From Acidobacteriota bacterium (GTDB lineage: Bacteria > Acidobacteriota > UBA6911): a stretch of 36,374 nt of DNA. Shown one piece after another: positions 14,677 through 22,718 of this stretch (position 1 is its first letter; the number at the start of each line of letters is the position of its first letter). The DNA is taken from assembly GCA_003225335.1 (NCBI GenBank), contig QHZE01000087.1, forward strand, positions 1 through 36,374. Reading direction: 5' to 3'. Both the position numbers and the translations under genes were made by a program. The notes beneath the pieces were generated by a model, which was given only the letters and a program-made list of their open reading frames with translations, searched no databases and was not told where the DNA came from.

Positions 14677-15552
14677 ATGAACCTGGACGCTCGCACGGTC
14701 TCGCTTGAACACCGGTTACAAACGGCTTCCTTCCGGAAGTTGTCGGTTGTCATTCCCGTTTACAACGAGGCTGAAAACCTGGAGCCATTGTGCGCAGAGC
14801 TCGAGCAAGCGGTCGGGCCGCTGAATATCGAATCAGAGTGGATCTTTGTGGATGACGGCAGCAGCGATGACTCGGTTGCGCGGCTGCGGAGGCTCAAGCA
14901 CAGGTTTCCGGCGATACGAATCGTGAAGCTGCGGCGGAACTTCGGGCAGACAGCAGCCATGCAGGCCGGATTTGAGAAGTCCGCCGGTGACGTCGTCGTA
15001 AGCATGGATGCCGATCTCCAAAACGATCCCCGCGATATTCCCTGTCTCCTGAAGAAGCTTGAAGAGGGCTACGACCTGGTTTGTGGCTGGAGACGAGACC
15101 GGAAGGACCCCTGGATCAGTCGAAATCTTCCTTCCAAGATGGCTAACTGGCTGATTCGAAGGGTGATCGGGACCAGGATCCATGACAATGGCTGCTCCCT
15201 GAAGGCCTACCGCGGCGAGCTGGTGCGAATGCTCAGACTGTATTCCGACATGCATCGCTTTATTGCAGCAGTTTCGGCAATGAGCGGCGCGCGCATCGGG
15301 GAACTGATCGTTACCCATCGTGCGAGGAAACATGGCGCGAGCAAGTACGGGATCTCGCGAACATTCAAAGTCTTGTCGGATCTGTTCGCCCTCAAGCTGA
15401 TTGCGCGATTCGGCTCCAAACCGTTGCTGGGCTTCTTTACGCTCGCCCTCCCTTTTGGCCTTCCAGGTTTTCTCCTGCTGAGGCCTCATCGGAGAGATGG
15501 CCATAAACGCCACGCGCCCTCGGCTCAAAGACGGCGCCCAATTGATACTTGA
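14677..15552 (+). CDS. GtrB/DPM1-like GT2 glycosyltransferase with damaged membrane tail
   Basis: 291 residues from ATG 14677 (an AGGA lies about 13 bases upstream; GTG 14674 is an alternative). The catalytic part is intact: SVVIPVYNEAENL, FVDDGSSDD (59-62), MDADLQNDPRD (DxD at 111-113), HDNGCSLKAYRGE and HGASKYGISRTF. The expected tail is two membrane helices and a GLIGE segment. Here the first helix (KPLLGFFTLALPFGLPGFLL) is cut off. The frame continues as an Arg/His-rich stretch (RPHRRDGHKRHAPSAQRRR) that is not membrane-like. The missing tail, GLIGEMAINATRPRLKDGAQ, sits in another frame at 15482-15574. So a deletion of roughly 35-40 codons plus a frameshift is likely. It should load a polyprenyl phosphate if functional. 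Confidence 0.8.
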   Translation: MNLDARTVSLEHRLQTASFRKLSVVIPVYNEAENLEPLCAELEQAVGPLNIESEWIFVDDGSSDDSVARLRRLKHRFPAIRIVKLRRNFGQTAAMQAGFEKSAGDVVVSMDADLQNDPRDIPCLLKKLEEGYDLVCGWRRDRKDPWISRNLPSKMANWLIRRVIGTRIHDNGCSLKAYRGELVRMLRLYSDMHRFIAAVSAMSGARIGELIVTHRARKHGASKYGISRTFKVLSDLFALKLIARFGSKPLLGFFTLALPFGLPGFLLLRPHRRDGHKRHAPSAQRRRPIDT

Positions 15553-15574
15553 GGAGTTAAAGGGTGGAAACTAA
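15482..15574 (+). pseudogene. Out-of-frame C-terminal tail of the preceding GT2
   Basis: Reading from 15482 gives GLIGEMAINATRPRLKDGAQ and then LILEELKGGN before TAA 15572-15574. This matches the form of the conserved GLIGE tail seen in the next gene (GIGLIGEILVF). In this frame an in-frame TGA lies at 15479-15481, so it cannot be read through from upstream. The stop overlaps the next gene's GTG start by 11 bp, the normal operon geometry, which supports this being the original gene end. Confidence 0.55.
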
Positions 15575-16553
15575 AGCAGTTCAGGCTTTACCGATCCCTA
15601 CGGAATACGAGGGCGACCGGGTGCCGCATATATCGGTGGTCGTCCCGGTTGTCGAACGGTTCGACGATCTGGAACGGCTGTACAAGGATTTTTCCGCAGA
15701 GATTTCCAAGGTCACCGACGACTTCGAATTCGTATTCATTGTCGAACCCTCCCAGTTCGGCGCCCTGGCGTCGTTGCGCCGGTTGATGACCGGCGAGCCT
15801 CGCGTACGCCTCTTCCGGTTCAATTCTTCCTTCGGCGAGGCTGCCGCTCTGGCGGCGGGACTTTCCAGGGCGCGCGGGGAATTCATTTTTACGCTGGCCT
15901 CTTATTACCAGGTCCGGCCCGAGACGTTTCGCCAGGTCTATGAATTACTGAATCAAAACAAGGATGTAGTCGTTACGCGCCGATACCCTCGGATCGACTC
16001 CAACTTCGGCCGGTTCCCATCCTTCGTTTTTCACTGGATAGCTTCGCGGTTGTCCGGGATAGCCTTTCACGACGGCTCGTGCGGTTTTCGGGGCATACGT
16101 CGCGAAGCGGCCCGGGAACTCACGGTATATGGGGACCTGCATCCGTTTCTGCCGGCGCTTGCAAACAGGCAAGGCTATCGGGTTGTGGAAATAAACGCGC
16201 TTCAGCATCCGCTGAATACGCGCGCCGGAGTCCGCGGTCCTGGCGCATACGCCAGCCGTTTGCTGGCCCTCTTCACCCTCTTTTTCCTCATGAAGTTCAT
16301 CAAGAAGCCTTTGCGGTTCTTTGGAGCGGTCGGGGCTGCCACGGCTTTTGCAGGGTTTTCCATCTGTTTGTATTTGACTGTTCTTCGGCTCTTCTACGGC
16401 AGTGCTCTTGCCGATCGTCCGTTGCTTATGCTGGGGGTTCTGTTACTGCTCGGCGGCGTACAGACGGTCGGGATCGGGTTGATCGGGGAAATTCTAGTTT
16501 TCAGCCACGCAAGAGAATCTAAAGACTATCAAATTGAGAGTATAATGGAGTGA
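15564..16553 (+). CDS. GT2-fold protein lacking catalytic motifs (pseudo-glycosyltransferase), membrane-anchored
   Basis: 329 residues from GTG 15564 with GAGGAG upstream. The fold matches the GtrB/DPM1 layout of its neighbour: HISVVVPVVERFDDLERLYK at the N-terminus, FRFNSSFGEAAALAAGLSRA, FHDGSCGFRGIRRE, and two clear C-terminal membrane helices ending in GLIGEILVF. But the DDGS nucleotide site is VEPS (60-63) and the DxD metal motif (MDADLQ in the neighbour) is LASYYQ (111-116). It therefore should not bind a metal-nucleotide in the usual way. The rest of the protein is well kept, so a structural or regulatory partner of the active GT2 is more likely than decay. Specialised loss of function in tandem with an active paralogue is inference. 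Confidence 0.75.
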   Translation: METKAVQALPIPTEYEGDRVPHISVVVPVVERFDDLERLYKDFSAEISKVTDDFEFVFIVEPSQFGALASLRRLMTGEPRVRLFRFNSSFGEAAALAAGLSRARGEFIFTLASYYQVRPETFRQVYELLNQNKDVVVTRRYPRIDSNFGRFPSFVFHWIASRLSGIAFHDGSCGFRGIRREAARELTVYGDLHPFLPALANRQGYRVVEINALQHPLNTRAGVRGPGAYASRLLALFTLFFLMKFIKKPLRFFGAVGAATAFAGFSICLYLTVLRLFYGSALADRPLLMLGVLLLLGGVQTVGIGLIGEILVFSHARESKDYQIESIME

Positions 16554-16556
16554 ACT

Positions 16557-18038
16557 TTGTTGGCAACCATGATTAAGACGTCCGGTTCAATTAGCGACAA
16601 TTCCGAAACCCCCGGGGATTCGGGCCGATCCAAGAAGGTGTTGATAGCAGGCGCCGGTCCCGCAGGTTTGACGGCAGCCTACGAGCTGTGCAAACGCAAT
16701 GCTGTACCCATTATTTTCGAAAAAGAGAGTATCGTGGGCGGCCATGCTCGCACGGACGTATTCAAGGGCTATCGTTTCGACATTGGTGGGCATCGATTTT
16801 TCACCAAGATCCCACAGGTGATCCAAATCTGGCACGAGGTCCTGGGAGCGAAGTTCATGAAAGTCTCCAGGCTGTCCCGGATTTACTACAACGGAAAGTT
16901 TTTCCATTACCCGCTCAAACTGGCCAATGTGGTGTTGGGCCTGGGCTTGTGGAACAGCTTCCTTATCTTGATGAGCTTTTTCCGCTCTATCCTCTTTCCC
17001 TATCCGAAAGAGGATAATCTCGAAGAATGGGTCAGCAACCGCTTCGGCAAGCGCCTTTACCGCACTTTTTTCAAGACCTACACAGAAAAGGTGTGGGGAA
17101 TCCCGTGCAACCAGATACAGGCCGAGTGGGCGGCGCAGCGCATAAAGGGATTGTCGCTCCGCACCGCGGTCATGAATGCCGTTTTTGGCGGCCGTAAGAA
17201 GAACATCAAGTCCCTCATCGAAGAGTTTCACTATCCGGAATTGGGTCCCGGCATGATGTGGGAATACGTTCGAAATCACGTAAAGTCCCATGGCGGGCAG
17301 GTACACATGAATCGGGACGTGCTCAAGATCCATCGAGGGAAAGACCGCGTCCTGGCGTTTACCGTGGGCAATCACGAGTTTCAGGAGTATGTCGAAGGGA
17401 CTCATTTTGTTGCGAGCATGCCGGTGACGGAGGTCATCGAGAGGATGGACCCGCCTTCGCCGCCTGAGGTAATAGAGGCCGCGGGACACCTGAAGTACCG
17501 TGATTTCCTGACCGTTTGCGTGATCGTGGATCATCCCGACCTCTTTCCCGACAACTGGATCTATGTCCACAGCCCGGAGGTTCACATGGGCAGGCTGCAG
17601 AACTTCAAGAACTGGAGTCCCCATATGGTTCCGGATCAGGCCAAGACCAGTCTTGGCGCCGAGTATTTTGTAAACGAGAATGACGCGCTGTGGAACATGG
17701 CGGACGAAGATCTTGTCGATTTGGCGGCCAAGGAACTGGAAAGCATCGGTCTCACCAAGGGCGCGCGGATCGAAGGCGGGGTCGTCTACCGCCAGAAGAA
17801 GGCCTATCCGGTCTATGATGAAACCTACCGCAAGTATCTGGATGTCATAGAAAAATTTCTAAAGAGCCTGGGGAACCTGCACATGATCGGCCGAAACGGG
17901 CTCCACAAGTACAACAACCAGGACCACGCCATGCTGACGGCCATTCTGGCCGTGGAGAACATCTACGGGGCCAGCCACGACGTATGGCAAGTCAACAGTG
18001 ACCAGGCCTATCACGAAGAAGCTGTGGAAGAAAAATAA
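16557..18038 (+). CDS. FAD-dependent oxidoreductase, UDP-galactopyranose mutase-like
   Basis: 493 residues. The FAD-binding VLIAGAGPAGLTAAYELCKR lies near residues 29-48, followed by IIFEKESIVGGHARTD and DIGGHRFFTK, the GG-doublet and substrate-lid region seen in UDP-galactopyranose mutase and protoporphyrinogen-oxidase-like flavoproteins. The C-terminal GRNGLHKYNNQDHAMLTAIL closes the FAD site. Members of this group in polysaccharide loci are thought to make furanose or otherwise rearranged sugars, but the substrate here is not shown. The start is TTG 16557 or 16560, six to nine bases after GGAG. ATG 16569 would be 18 bases away and would remove only four residues. It follows the pseudo-GT2 by three bases, suggesting they are co-transcribed. 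Confidence 0.8.
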   Translation: MLATMIKTSGSISDNSETPGDSGRSKKVLIAGAGPAGLTAAYELCKRNAVPIIFEKESIVGGHARTDVFKGYRFDIGGHRFFTKIPQVIQIWHEVLGAKFMKVSRLSRIYYNGKFFHYPLKLANVVLGLGLWNSFLILMSFFRSILFPYPKEDNLEEWVSNRFGKRLYRTFFKTYTEKVWGIPCNQIQAEWAAQRIKGLSLRTAVMNAVFGGRKKNIKSLIEEFHYPELGPGMMWEYVRNHVKSHGGQVHMNRDVLKIHRGKDRVLAFTVGNHEFQEYVEGTHFVASMPVTEVIERMDPPSPPEVIEAAGHLKYRDFLTVCVIVDHPDLFPDNWIYVHSPEVHMGRLQNFKNWSPHMVPDQAKTSLGAEYFVNENDALWNMADEDLVDLAAKELESIGLTKGARIEGGVVYRQKKAYPVYDETYRKYLDVIEKFLKSLGNLHMIGRNGLHKYNNQDHAMLTAILAVENIYGASHDVWQVNSDQAYHEEAVEEK

Positions 18039-18468
18039 CCTGGCTCGGGTGTCCGTCAGGAGCCGTGAGAAAACTCGTATCCCCTTCCTGATGATCGCGG
18101 CTCTGTTTCTGAGATCTGTGGATTCGTGAAACGCCCGAGGCTGACCGCCGTAGGGTGAAGATGCAGGACTGTGGCGCCAGCATCGCCGCAGATGTGCCAG
18201 AACGGCGAACACAGGTCTGTACCACAAAGCCGAGAATCCTTCGTGTTAGCTGGAAAGGATTTTCTGCGTCCCCCTGGGAGCGTCCTCCTGGGAACGTCCG
18301 GCGCAGCGGGACGTTCCCGTCGAAGGAGCCTCCGCGTTTTCTGCGTCTCTTGCGGTGAGGTTCGGAGTTCAGGCTTTAGCCTGCTCAAAAGCGGCTTGAA
18401 GGCTGAACTCCCAACCTTTGGTATGCGGCTCTGCGCCGTGTTCATTCTGCGTTCATCTGGGGTTTTTT
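18039..18468. other. Gene-free gap filled with repeat fragments
   Basis: No convincing gene in either strand. It contains GGGAACGTCC (18290-18299) paired exactly with GGACGTTCCC (18309-18318) across a 9-base loop. A second hairpin, GGAGTTCAGGCTT at 18364-18376, is mirrored by the segment ending in TGAACTCC (18404-18411). Other stretches (CTGAGATCTGTGGATTCGTG) look like worn copies of the CACAGAT-type repeat. This separates the glycosyltransferase block from the regulation/export block. Confidence 0.55.
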
Positions 18469-18789
18469 ATGCAAGTAAGCGAAACGCAAGATCAGGAAAG
18501 ACGGCGGGACCGGCGACACCCGGCTTCCTGCGAGTTCAGAGTTTGGCAGTTGCTCGTGTTGAGCCCGGACCGAAAAAAGGAAGAGCTTACTCACGCGCGC
18601 GTCAAGAACATCAGTAAAGGGGGCGTTTGCGTCGTGACGGATCGCCCCATAAACGGGACCTATCCCGTCCGGTGCGAGCTCATTATATCGGAGGTCCCCG
18701 TCCCGCTGCCGTTGATCATGAAAGTCCGATGGACGCAGTCAATCTCGCGCGGAAGGGAACACACCATTGGCTTGCAGTTTCTGTTGTAG
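18469..18789 (+). CDS. PilZ domain protein (probable c-di-GMP receptor)
   Basis: 106 residues from ATG 18469. The c-di-GMP binding signature is present: the arginine cluster ERRRDRRHPASCEFRV (RxxxR) near the N-terminus and NISKGG (N/DxSxxG) about 45 residues on, followed by VRWTQS and the family-typical ending IGLQFLL. A single-domain PilZ protein beside a polysaccharide export operon is a common way of linking c-di-GMP to polymer synthesis or export (established for alginate and cellulose systems; here inference). The ribosome-binding site is poor. An in-frame upstream extension to 18418 lies in repeat-like DNA and was rejected. Confidence 0.8.
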   Translation: MQVSETQDQERRRDRRHPASCEFRVWQLLVLSPDRKKEELTHARVKNISKGGVCVVTDRPINGTYPVRCELIISEVPVPLPLIMKVRWTQSISRGREHTIGLQFLL

Positions 18790-19226
18790 GAGCTTTCGGT
18801 TTACTCGTTTTGACTAACCGATCCGGTTACTACCTACGAGCGATTGTAAGGCCCTGGTTAGTTTGAGAGAATGTGGCGTCGTCAAAAGAAAACAGTGACA
18901 GTACAGCAGTTCGTGATCAAGCGGTTCGAACTCGACAAGGTAAGAATTGTGTCTGGGTTGCTACAAGCGCCTGGGACTAAAAGGGCGGTAGCGCATCTAG
19001 CGCTCTTTTCCGAGCGATCGGTTGGCAGTACAAACCGTTCACATCGAAGGGGTCGAGAAACCCAGAGACACGAAATCTGTCTGTGCAATGTCGATGATCG
19101 GTGGTACGGACTTCGAATCAGGTTGCGCTGTGAGAGAATCGGTTCTCCCGCCATTCCCCCGCAAGAACCCCTCGGTAGTTCTTTCTTACAAGTCTTTCCG
19201 CCTTAAGGCTTTGTTGGTGAAACCAT
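18790..19226. promoter_or_regulatory. 437-base leader/intergenic region before the export operon
   Basis: No gene is supported on either strand. This is the natural promoter and leader region for the wza-like operon. Seen: a short stem AGCGC/GCGCT at 18990-19004 followed by CTTTT (possible weak terminator), and ACTAACC (18813-18819) against GGTTAGT (18856-18862). I could not match it to a known riboswitch class. No -35/-10 pair is strong enough to name. Confidence 0.3.
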
Positions 19227-19820
19227 ATGTTGCATAAAGCATGCCGCGTGTTTGTTCTATGTTTGGCTTTGACGCCCTGTGTCCAGGCGCAAAACGGCAA
19301 AGAGGCCGCTCCTGCGGCCCCCGTCAGTAAACCCGTCCCCCTGTATGTAATCCAACCTAACGACATCCTCGAGGTATTCGTGTGGAAGGAACCGGATTTG
19401 ACGCGCAAAGTCCTGGTGCGCCCCGACGGCCGCATCTCGTTTCCTCTGGTGCAGGATATGCAGGCCTCCGGCATCAGCCCGGGTGAATTAAAGACACACA
19501 TCGAGAGCAAGCTGAAAGAGTACATCGACTCGCCCAACGTCACGATCATCGTCGACGCCATCCAGAGTTACAAAGTCTTTGTGACGGGAAAGGTGCAGAA
19601 ACCAGGCGCCATTCTTGCCGAGAAGCCGATCACGGTGCTGCAGGCGCTGGCTATGGCGGGTGGTTTTGCGGAATATGCAAAGACGTCGGAAATGTCGATC
19701 CTTCGCTATTACGACAACGAGAACATCGTGTTCAGGTTTGACTACGGCGAGGTGACCAAAGGGAAGAACTCGAACCAGAATATCCTGCTGAGATCCGGCG
19801 ACGTTGTGGTCGTGCCTTAG
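19227..19820 (+). CDS. Polysaccharide export outer-membrane protein (Wza/Poly_export family), short form
   Basis: 197 residues: a signal peptide of about 21 residues ending CVQA, then the Poly_export domain (YVIQPNDILEVFVWKEPDLT, VLVRPDGRISFPLVQDM, GISPGELKTHI, VTIIVDAIQSYKVFVTGKV) and one SLBB-like repeat (PGAILAEKPITVLQALAMAG), ending in LLRSGDVVVVP. Full Wza is about 360 residues with a C-terminal amphipathic pore helix. This short form lacks that and probably pairs with the outer-membrane beta-barrel encoded next, as in Wza-less or EpsA/GfcE-type systems. A Cys at residue 18 is not in a canonical lipobox. The start is ATG 19227 with GGTGA 6-10 bases upstream. Confidence 0.9.
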   Translation: MLHKACRVFVLCLALTPCVQAQNGKEAAPAAPVSKPVPLYVIQPNDILEVFVWKEPDLTRKVLVRPDGRISFPLVQDMQASGISPGELKTHIESKLKEYIDSPNVTIIVDAIQSYKVFVTGKVQKPGAILAEKPITVLQALAMAGGFAEYAKTSEMSILRYYDNENIVFRFDYGEVTKGKNSNQNILLRSGDVVVVP

Positions 19821-19869
19821 ACTACCCTTCTTTGCAAACATCCAGCTGTTTCGTTGGTGGTGAATTTTA

Positions 19870-21090
19870 ATGTGGATTTTGAAGATTTCAAGAATGCTGT
19901 TGATAAGCCTGGCGCTTCTGCAGGGGGTCGAAACCGCGCGTGCGGAGCGCAAGTATAGGGTCGGCACGCAGATCGATCTTGTGTCGGGCACCACGAGCCG
20001 ATCGACCGATGGCGGGCTCGACGCGACGCAACCACTGCAAGACCGTACTTTCTTCTACGCACTCTATCCCTCCCTCGCGCTTACGTCTGCAGGCGACCAC
20101 TCCCTGCTTGAAGTGTCGTATGCCTTCGGTTTGAACCGGACAAACACGGGTTTAAACCTCGACAATGGTTCCCACGTCGCCTCGGCGACCTTCAAGGCTT
20201 CGCTTAACCCCAGGTGGAGATACACCCTGGCAGAATCCTTTGAGATGACGTCTGACTTCACGACTCTCAATGTCCTTCGGGGAACCATGGCCACCCCTGA
20301 AGAGTACCGGTTCCTCTTCTACCCGGTTGCCACCCGGCGCTCGAGCCAAGTCAGCAACGCGAGCGCCAGTGTCGAAACCCAGATCAACGACAAATCGAGT
20401 CTCTCCTTCGGTGTTTCCCACGGACTTCGAAATTACCCGGATATTCCGCTCCTCCGCGGAATTCTCTCGGATCAGCAGCGCATCGCAGGGAACGTTACCT
20501 ATACGCGAAGGACATCGGAACGCAACAGCTGGACGCTCAACTACGCGGGAACATATTATAGCTTCCGCGACTTCCAAGGTTCTAACACGCACGCTGTCAC
20601 CCTGGGATATTCCCGCAGCTTGAGCCCTACCATGACGCTTCAAGTCGCCGCAGGTCCTTCTTTTACCCAGTTGCTGAGCTCGGGCGGCAATTACGCAACA
20701 TACGACGCCTCCGTCGCATTGATGAAACGCCTTAAACCGAACGTCGTGTCACTTTATTACAGCTACGCGAGCGGCCAGGGGTCCGGTTTGGGTTCCATCT
20801 CGGATACACAGCATGCTGGATTCGGCTTTTCCCGGCCGGTAGGGAAAAAGACCTCGTTGGCCGTTGACATTTCAGCATTCGACAGCCGCGGCCGCCTGGG
20901 CAATGCCTACGGTACGCGAGGCGCATCCGGGGCAGCCACCGTCGGTGTCGCTCTCAACAAAACACTTTCTCTCAATATCGGCGGGCAGTATCAGCGGTAC
21001 GATGGGACCGCTATCTTCGGTTTTGAAGACAGGCGAGTTTTCGCTTCGCTGAGATTCCTGACGCCTGACCTTTGGAGATTCGCGCGATGA
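19870..21090 (+). CDS. Outer-membrane beta-barrel protein of the polysaccharide export system
   Basis: 406 residues with a signal peptide of about 25 residues ending ARA. The mature part is a long run of alternating strands separated by short turns, rich in aromatic and Ser/Thr residues (e.g. YALYPSLALTSAGDHSLLEV, WTLNYAGTYYSFRDFQG, VSLYYSYASGQG), without Cys pairs or enzymatic motifs. It ends in FASLRFLTPDLWRFAR. This is typical of the otherwise uncharacterised barrel that follows a short Wza in several phyla and may be the actual pore. It is preceded by GGTGGTGA and overlaps the Wzz-like gene by an ATGA, so the three are translated together. Confidence 0.75.
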   Translation: MWILKISRMLLISLALLQGVETARAERKYRVGTQIDLVSGTTSRSTDGGLDATQPLQDRTFFYALYPSLALTSAGDHSLLEVSYAFGLNRTNTGLNLDNGSHVASATFKASLNPRWRYTLAESFEMTSDFTTLNVLRGTMATPEEYRFLFYPVATRRSSQVSNASASVETQINDKSSLSFGVSHGLRNYPDIPLLRGILSDQQRIAGNVTYTRRTSERNSWTLNYAGTYYSFRDFQGSNTHAVTLGYSRSLSPTMTLQVAAGPSFTQLLSSGGNYATYDASVALMKRLKPNVVSLYYSYASGQGSGLGSISDTQHAGFGFSRPVGKKTSLAVDISAFDSRGRLGNAYGTRGASGAATVGVALNKTLSLNIGGQYQRYDGTAIFGFEDRRVFASLRFLTPDLWRFAR

Positions 21091-22718
21091 AAAGATCGAG
21101 TCTGAACAACCTCCGCGACGTTCTGGCGCTTTTTGTTCGTCGCAGATCGTGGATTCTCGTACCCTTCATCACGTTGTCCCTTGCGATCGCTCTCCTCACG
21201 TATCTGTTGCCCAAAGTGTACGTCTCCGAGAGCTTGATTCTGATTCAGCCGCGCGGCGTCCCTGAGGAATTCGTGAAGGATCTCATCGGGGGCTCCACCG
21301 AGCAGCGTTTGAGCAGCATTGAGAAGACTGTTCTCAGCCGGACGAATCTGATCCTGATTCTCGACCAGTTCGAGCAGCACCTTCCCGAAGTCCGCGGCTT
21401 GAATGTGGATCAGAAGGTGCTCAAACTGAGAGGGCAGATCGCGGTCGCTTTCGAGGCGGAGCACCGCATGGGTGTCCCGTTGCCGTTGACCTACTTCCGG
21501 ATCTCGTATCAAAACCAGAATCCCGGGCTGGCGCAGCAGATTGCCGGCAAGCTGACATCGTTATTCATTGAACAGGACACCAAATTCCGAGGAGACAGGG
21601 GCAAGGAAAGCACGGACTTTCTCTCTTCAGAGCTGGAAAAGGTGGCAGAGCAGTTGAAACAATCGGAGACGAAACTCGCCGAGTTGAAGCGGCAGCACAT
21701 CCATGAACTCCCCGCCCAACTCGAGACTAACCTTCGCACTCTCGACCGTCTCAACCTTCAGAAGCAAGCCAATGCGGAAGCGCTCGACCGCTCCGCCACG
21801 CTTCGGCTGAACCTCGAGAAGCTGATTGCGGACACACCTGCGCTCATCGCAAAGGAGACGCAGGCAAGTAAAGGAACGCCCCCGGCAAGTGTTCTGGTAG
21901 AAACTTATCGAAAGAGAGAAACGGAGTACCACCAGTTGTTGGGAAAATACACGAGCAGCCATCCGGACGTCCTGCGCGCCAAAGCGGAGCTCGAGCGATT
22001 GAAGAAGGAAATTCCTCCCGAGGACCTCGTTCAGCCGCAGCGAGCGCCTGGGGAGCCTTCTCCTCCTCCGGTCATGGTTCCCAACGCCGCCTATCAAAAC
22101 CTGACGGCGCAGTTGCGCGAATTGGCGACCGAATTCGAGATTCGCGAAAGGGAAAAGAAATGGATCGAATCGGAGATAGCCAAGTACAGCGACCGGGTCC
22201 AGAATGCTCCTGCCCGCGAGCAGGACATGGCTGCAGTCCTGCGGGCGAACACCGAACTGACCAAGCAGTACCAGGATTTGAAGGACAAGCTTTCCCAGGC
22301 CAAGCTGTCCCAAAGCCTCGATAGCGGGTCCAGGGGATCGCAGTTCTTGGTGGTCGATCCGGCGAATTACCCGCTGTTACCGTCGAAGCCAAACAAGTTA
22401 GCTGTCGTTTTGGCCGGAATGGGGATGAGCCTGGGCGTGGGGATCGGCCTTGCCACCGCCGCGGACCTTCTCAACCAGAAAATCTGGACTCAAACCGAAA
22501 TCGAGCACAACTTCGACGTCCCGGTGCTGGCCGAAATACCTGAGATCGTCACGGATGCCGATCTCTCTCTGGCCCGTAAGAAAAGGCTGGCCTACGCCGC
22601 CCTCTCAGTTGTCTTCGGCACCGCATACCTTGGGGTTCTCTATTTCATATACCTCAAGCAAATGCGCGTGCTCACCCTTCTCGATCCAATCATCCAGAAA
22701 ATGATCTACACATCATGA
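21087..22718 (+). CDS. Wzz/GumC-type polysaccharide co-polymerase (chain-length determinant)
   Basis: 543 residues from ATG 21087. The first membrane helix (about residues 22-43, ILVPFITLSLAIALLTYLLP) is followed by the Wzz N-terminal sequence VYVSESLILIQP. A long charged coiled-coil region (about 170-410: LEKVAEQLKQSETKLAELKR, ELTKQYQDLKDKLSQAKL) leads to the Pro/Gly-rich PSKPNK segment and the second helix (AVVLAGMGMSLGVGIGLATA). A third hydrophobic stretch near the C-terminus (YAALSVVFGTAYLGVLYFIY) is an addition to the usual two-helix plan. It sets chain length with Wzy and is the membrane partner of the BY-kinase encoded next, to which it is coupled by ATGA. Confidence 0.85.
   Translation: MKRSSLNNLRDVLALFVRRRSWILVPFITLSLAIALLTYLLPKVYVSESLILIQPRGVPEEFVKDLIGGSTEQRLSSIEKTVLSRTNLILILDQFEQHLPEVRGLNVDQKVLKLRGQIAVAFEAEHRMGVPLPLTYFRISYQNQNPGLAQQIAGKLTSLFIEQDTKFRGDRGKESTDFLSSELEKVAEQLKQSETKLAELKRQHIHELPAQLETNLRTLDRLNLQKQANAEALDRSATLRLNLEKLIADTPALIAKETQASKGTPPASVLVETYRKRETEYHQLLGKYTSSHPDVLRAKAELERLKKEIPPEDLVQPQRAPGEPSPPPVMVPNAAYQNLTAQLRELATEFEIREREKKWIESEIAKYSDRVQNAPAREQDMAAVLRANTELTKQYQDLKDKLSQAKLSQSLDSGSRGSQFLVVDPANYPLLPSKPNKLAVVLAGMGMSLGVGIGLATAADLLNQKIWTQTEIEHNFDVPVLAEIPEIVTDADLSLARKKRLAYAALSVVFGTAYLGVLYFIYLKQMRVLTLLDPIIQKMIYTS

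Noticed and set aside
16587-17624. 345-residue minus-strand frame across the flavoprotein gene
   Set aside because: The sense strand has a clear FAD signature and family-length protein; the antisense frame has no domain.
18790-19226. c-di-GMP riboswitch upstream of the export operon
   Set aside because: Suggested by the PilZ context, but I could not find the conserved GEMM core or its tetraloop-receptor sequence.
19227-19290. Lipoprotein signal on the Wza-like protein
   Set aside because: The Cys at residue 18 is preceded by LTP, not a canonical lipobox; an ordinary signal peptide ending at AQA/VQA fits better.
18871-19561. Frames of about 70-150 residues around the wza leader
   Set aside because: They overlap each other and the export gene and show no motif or ribosome site.
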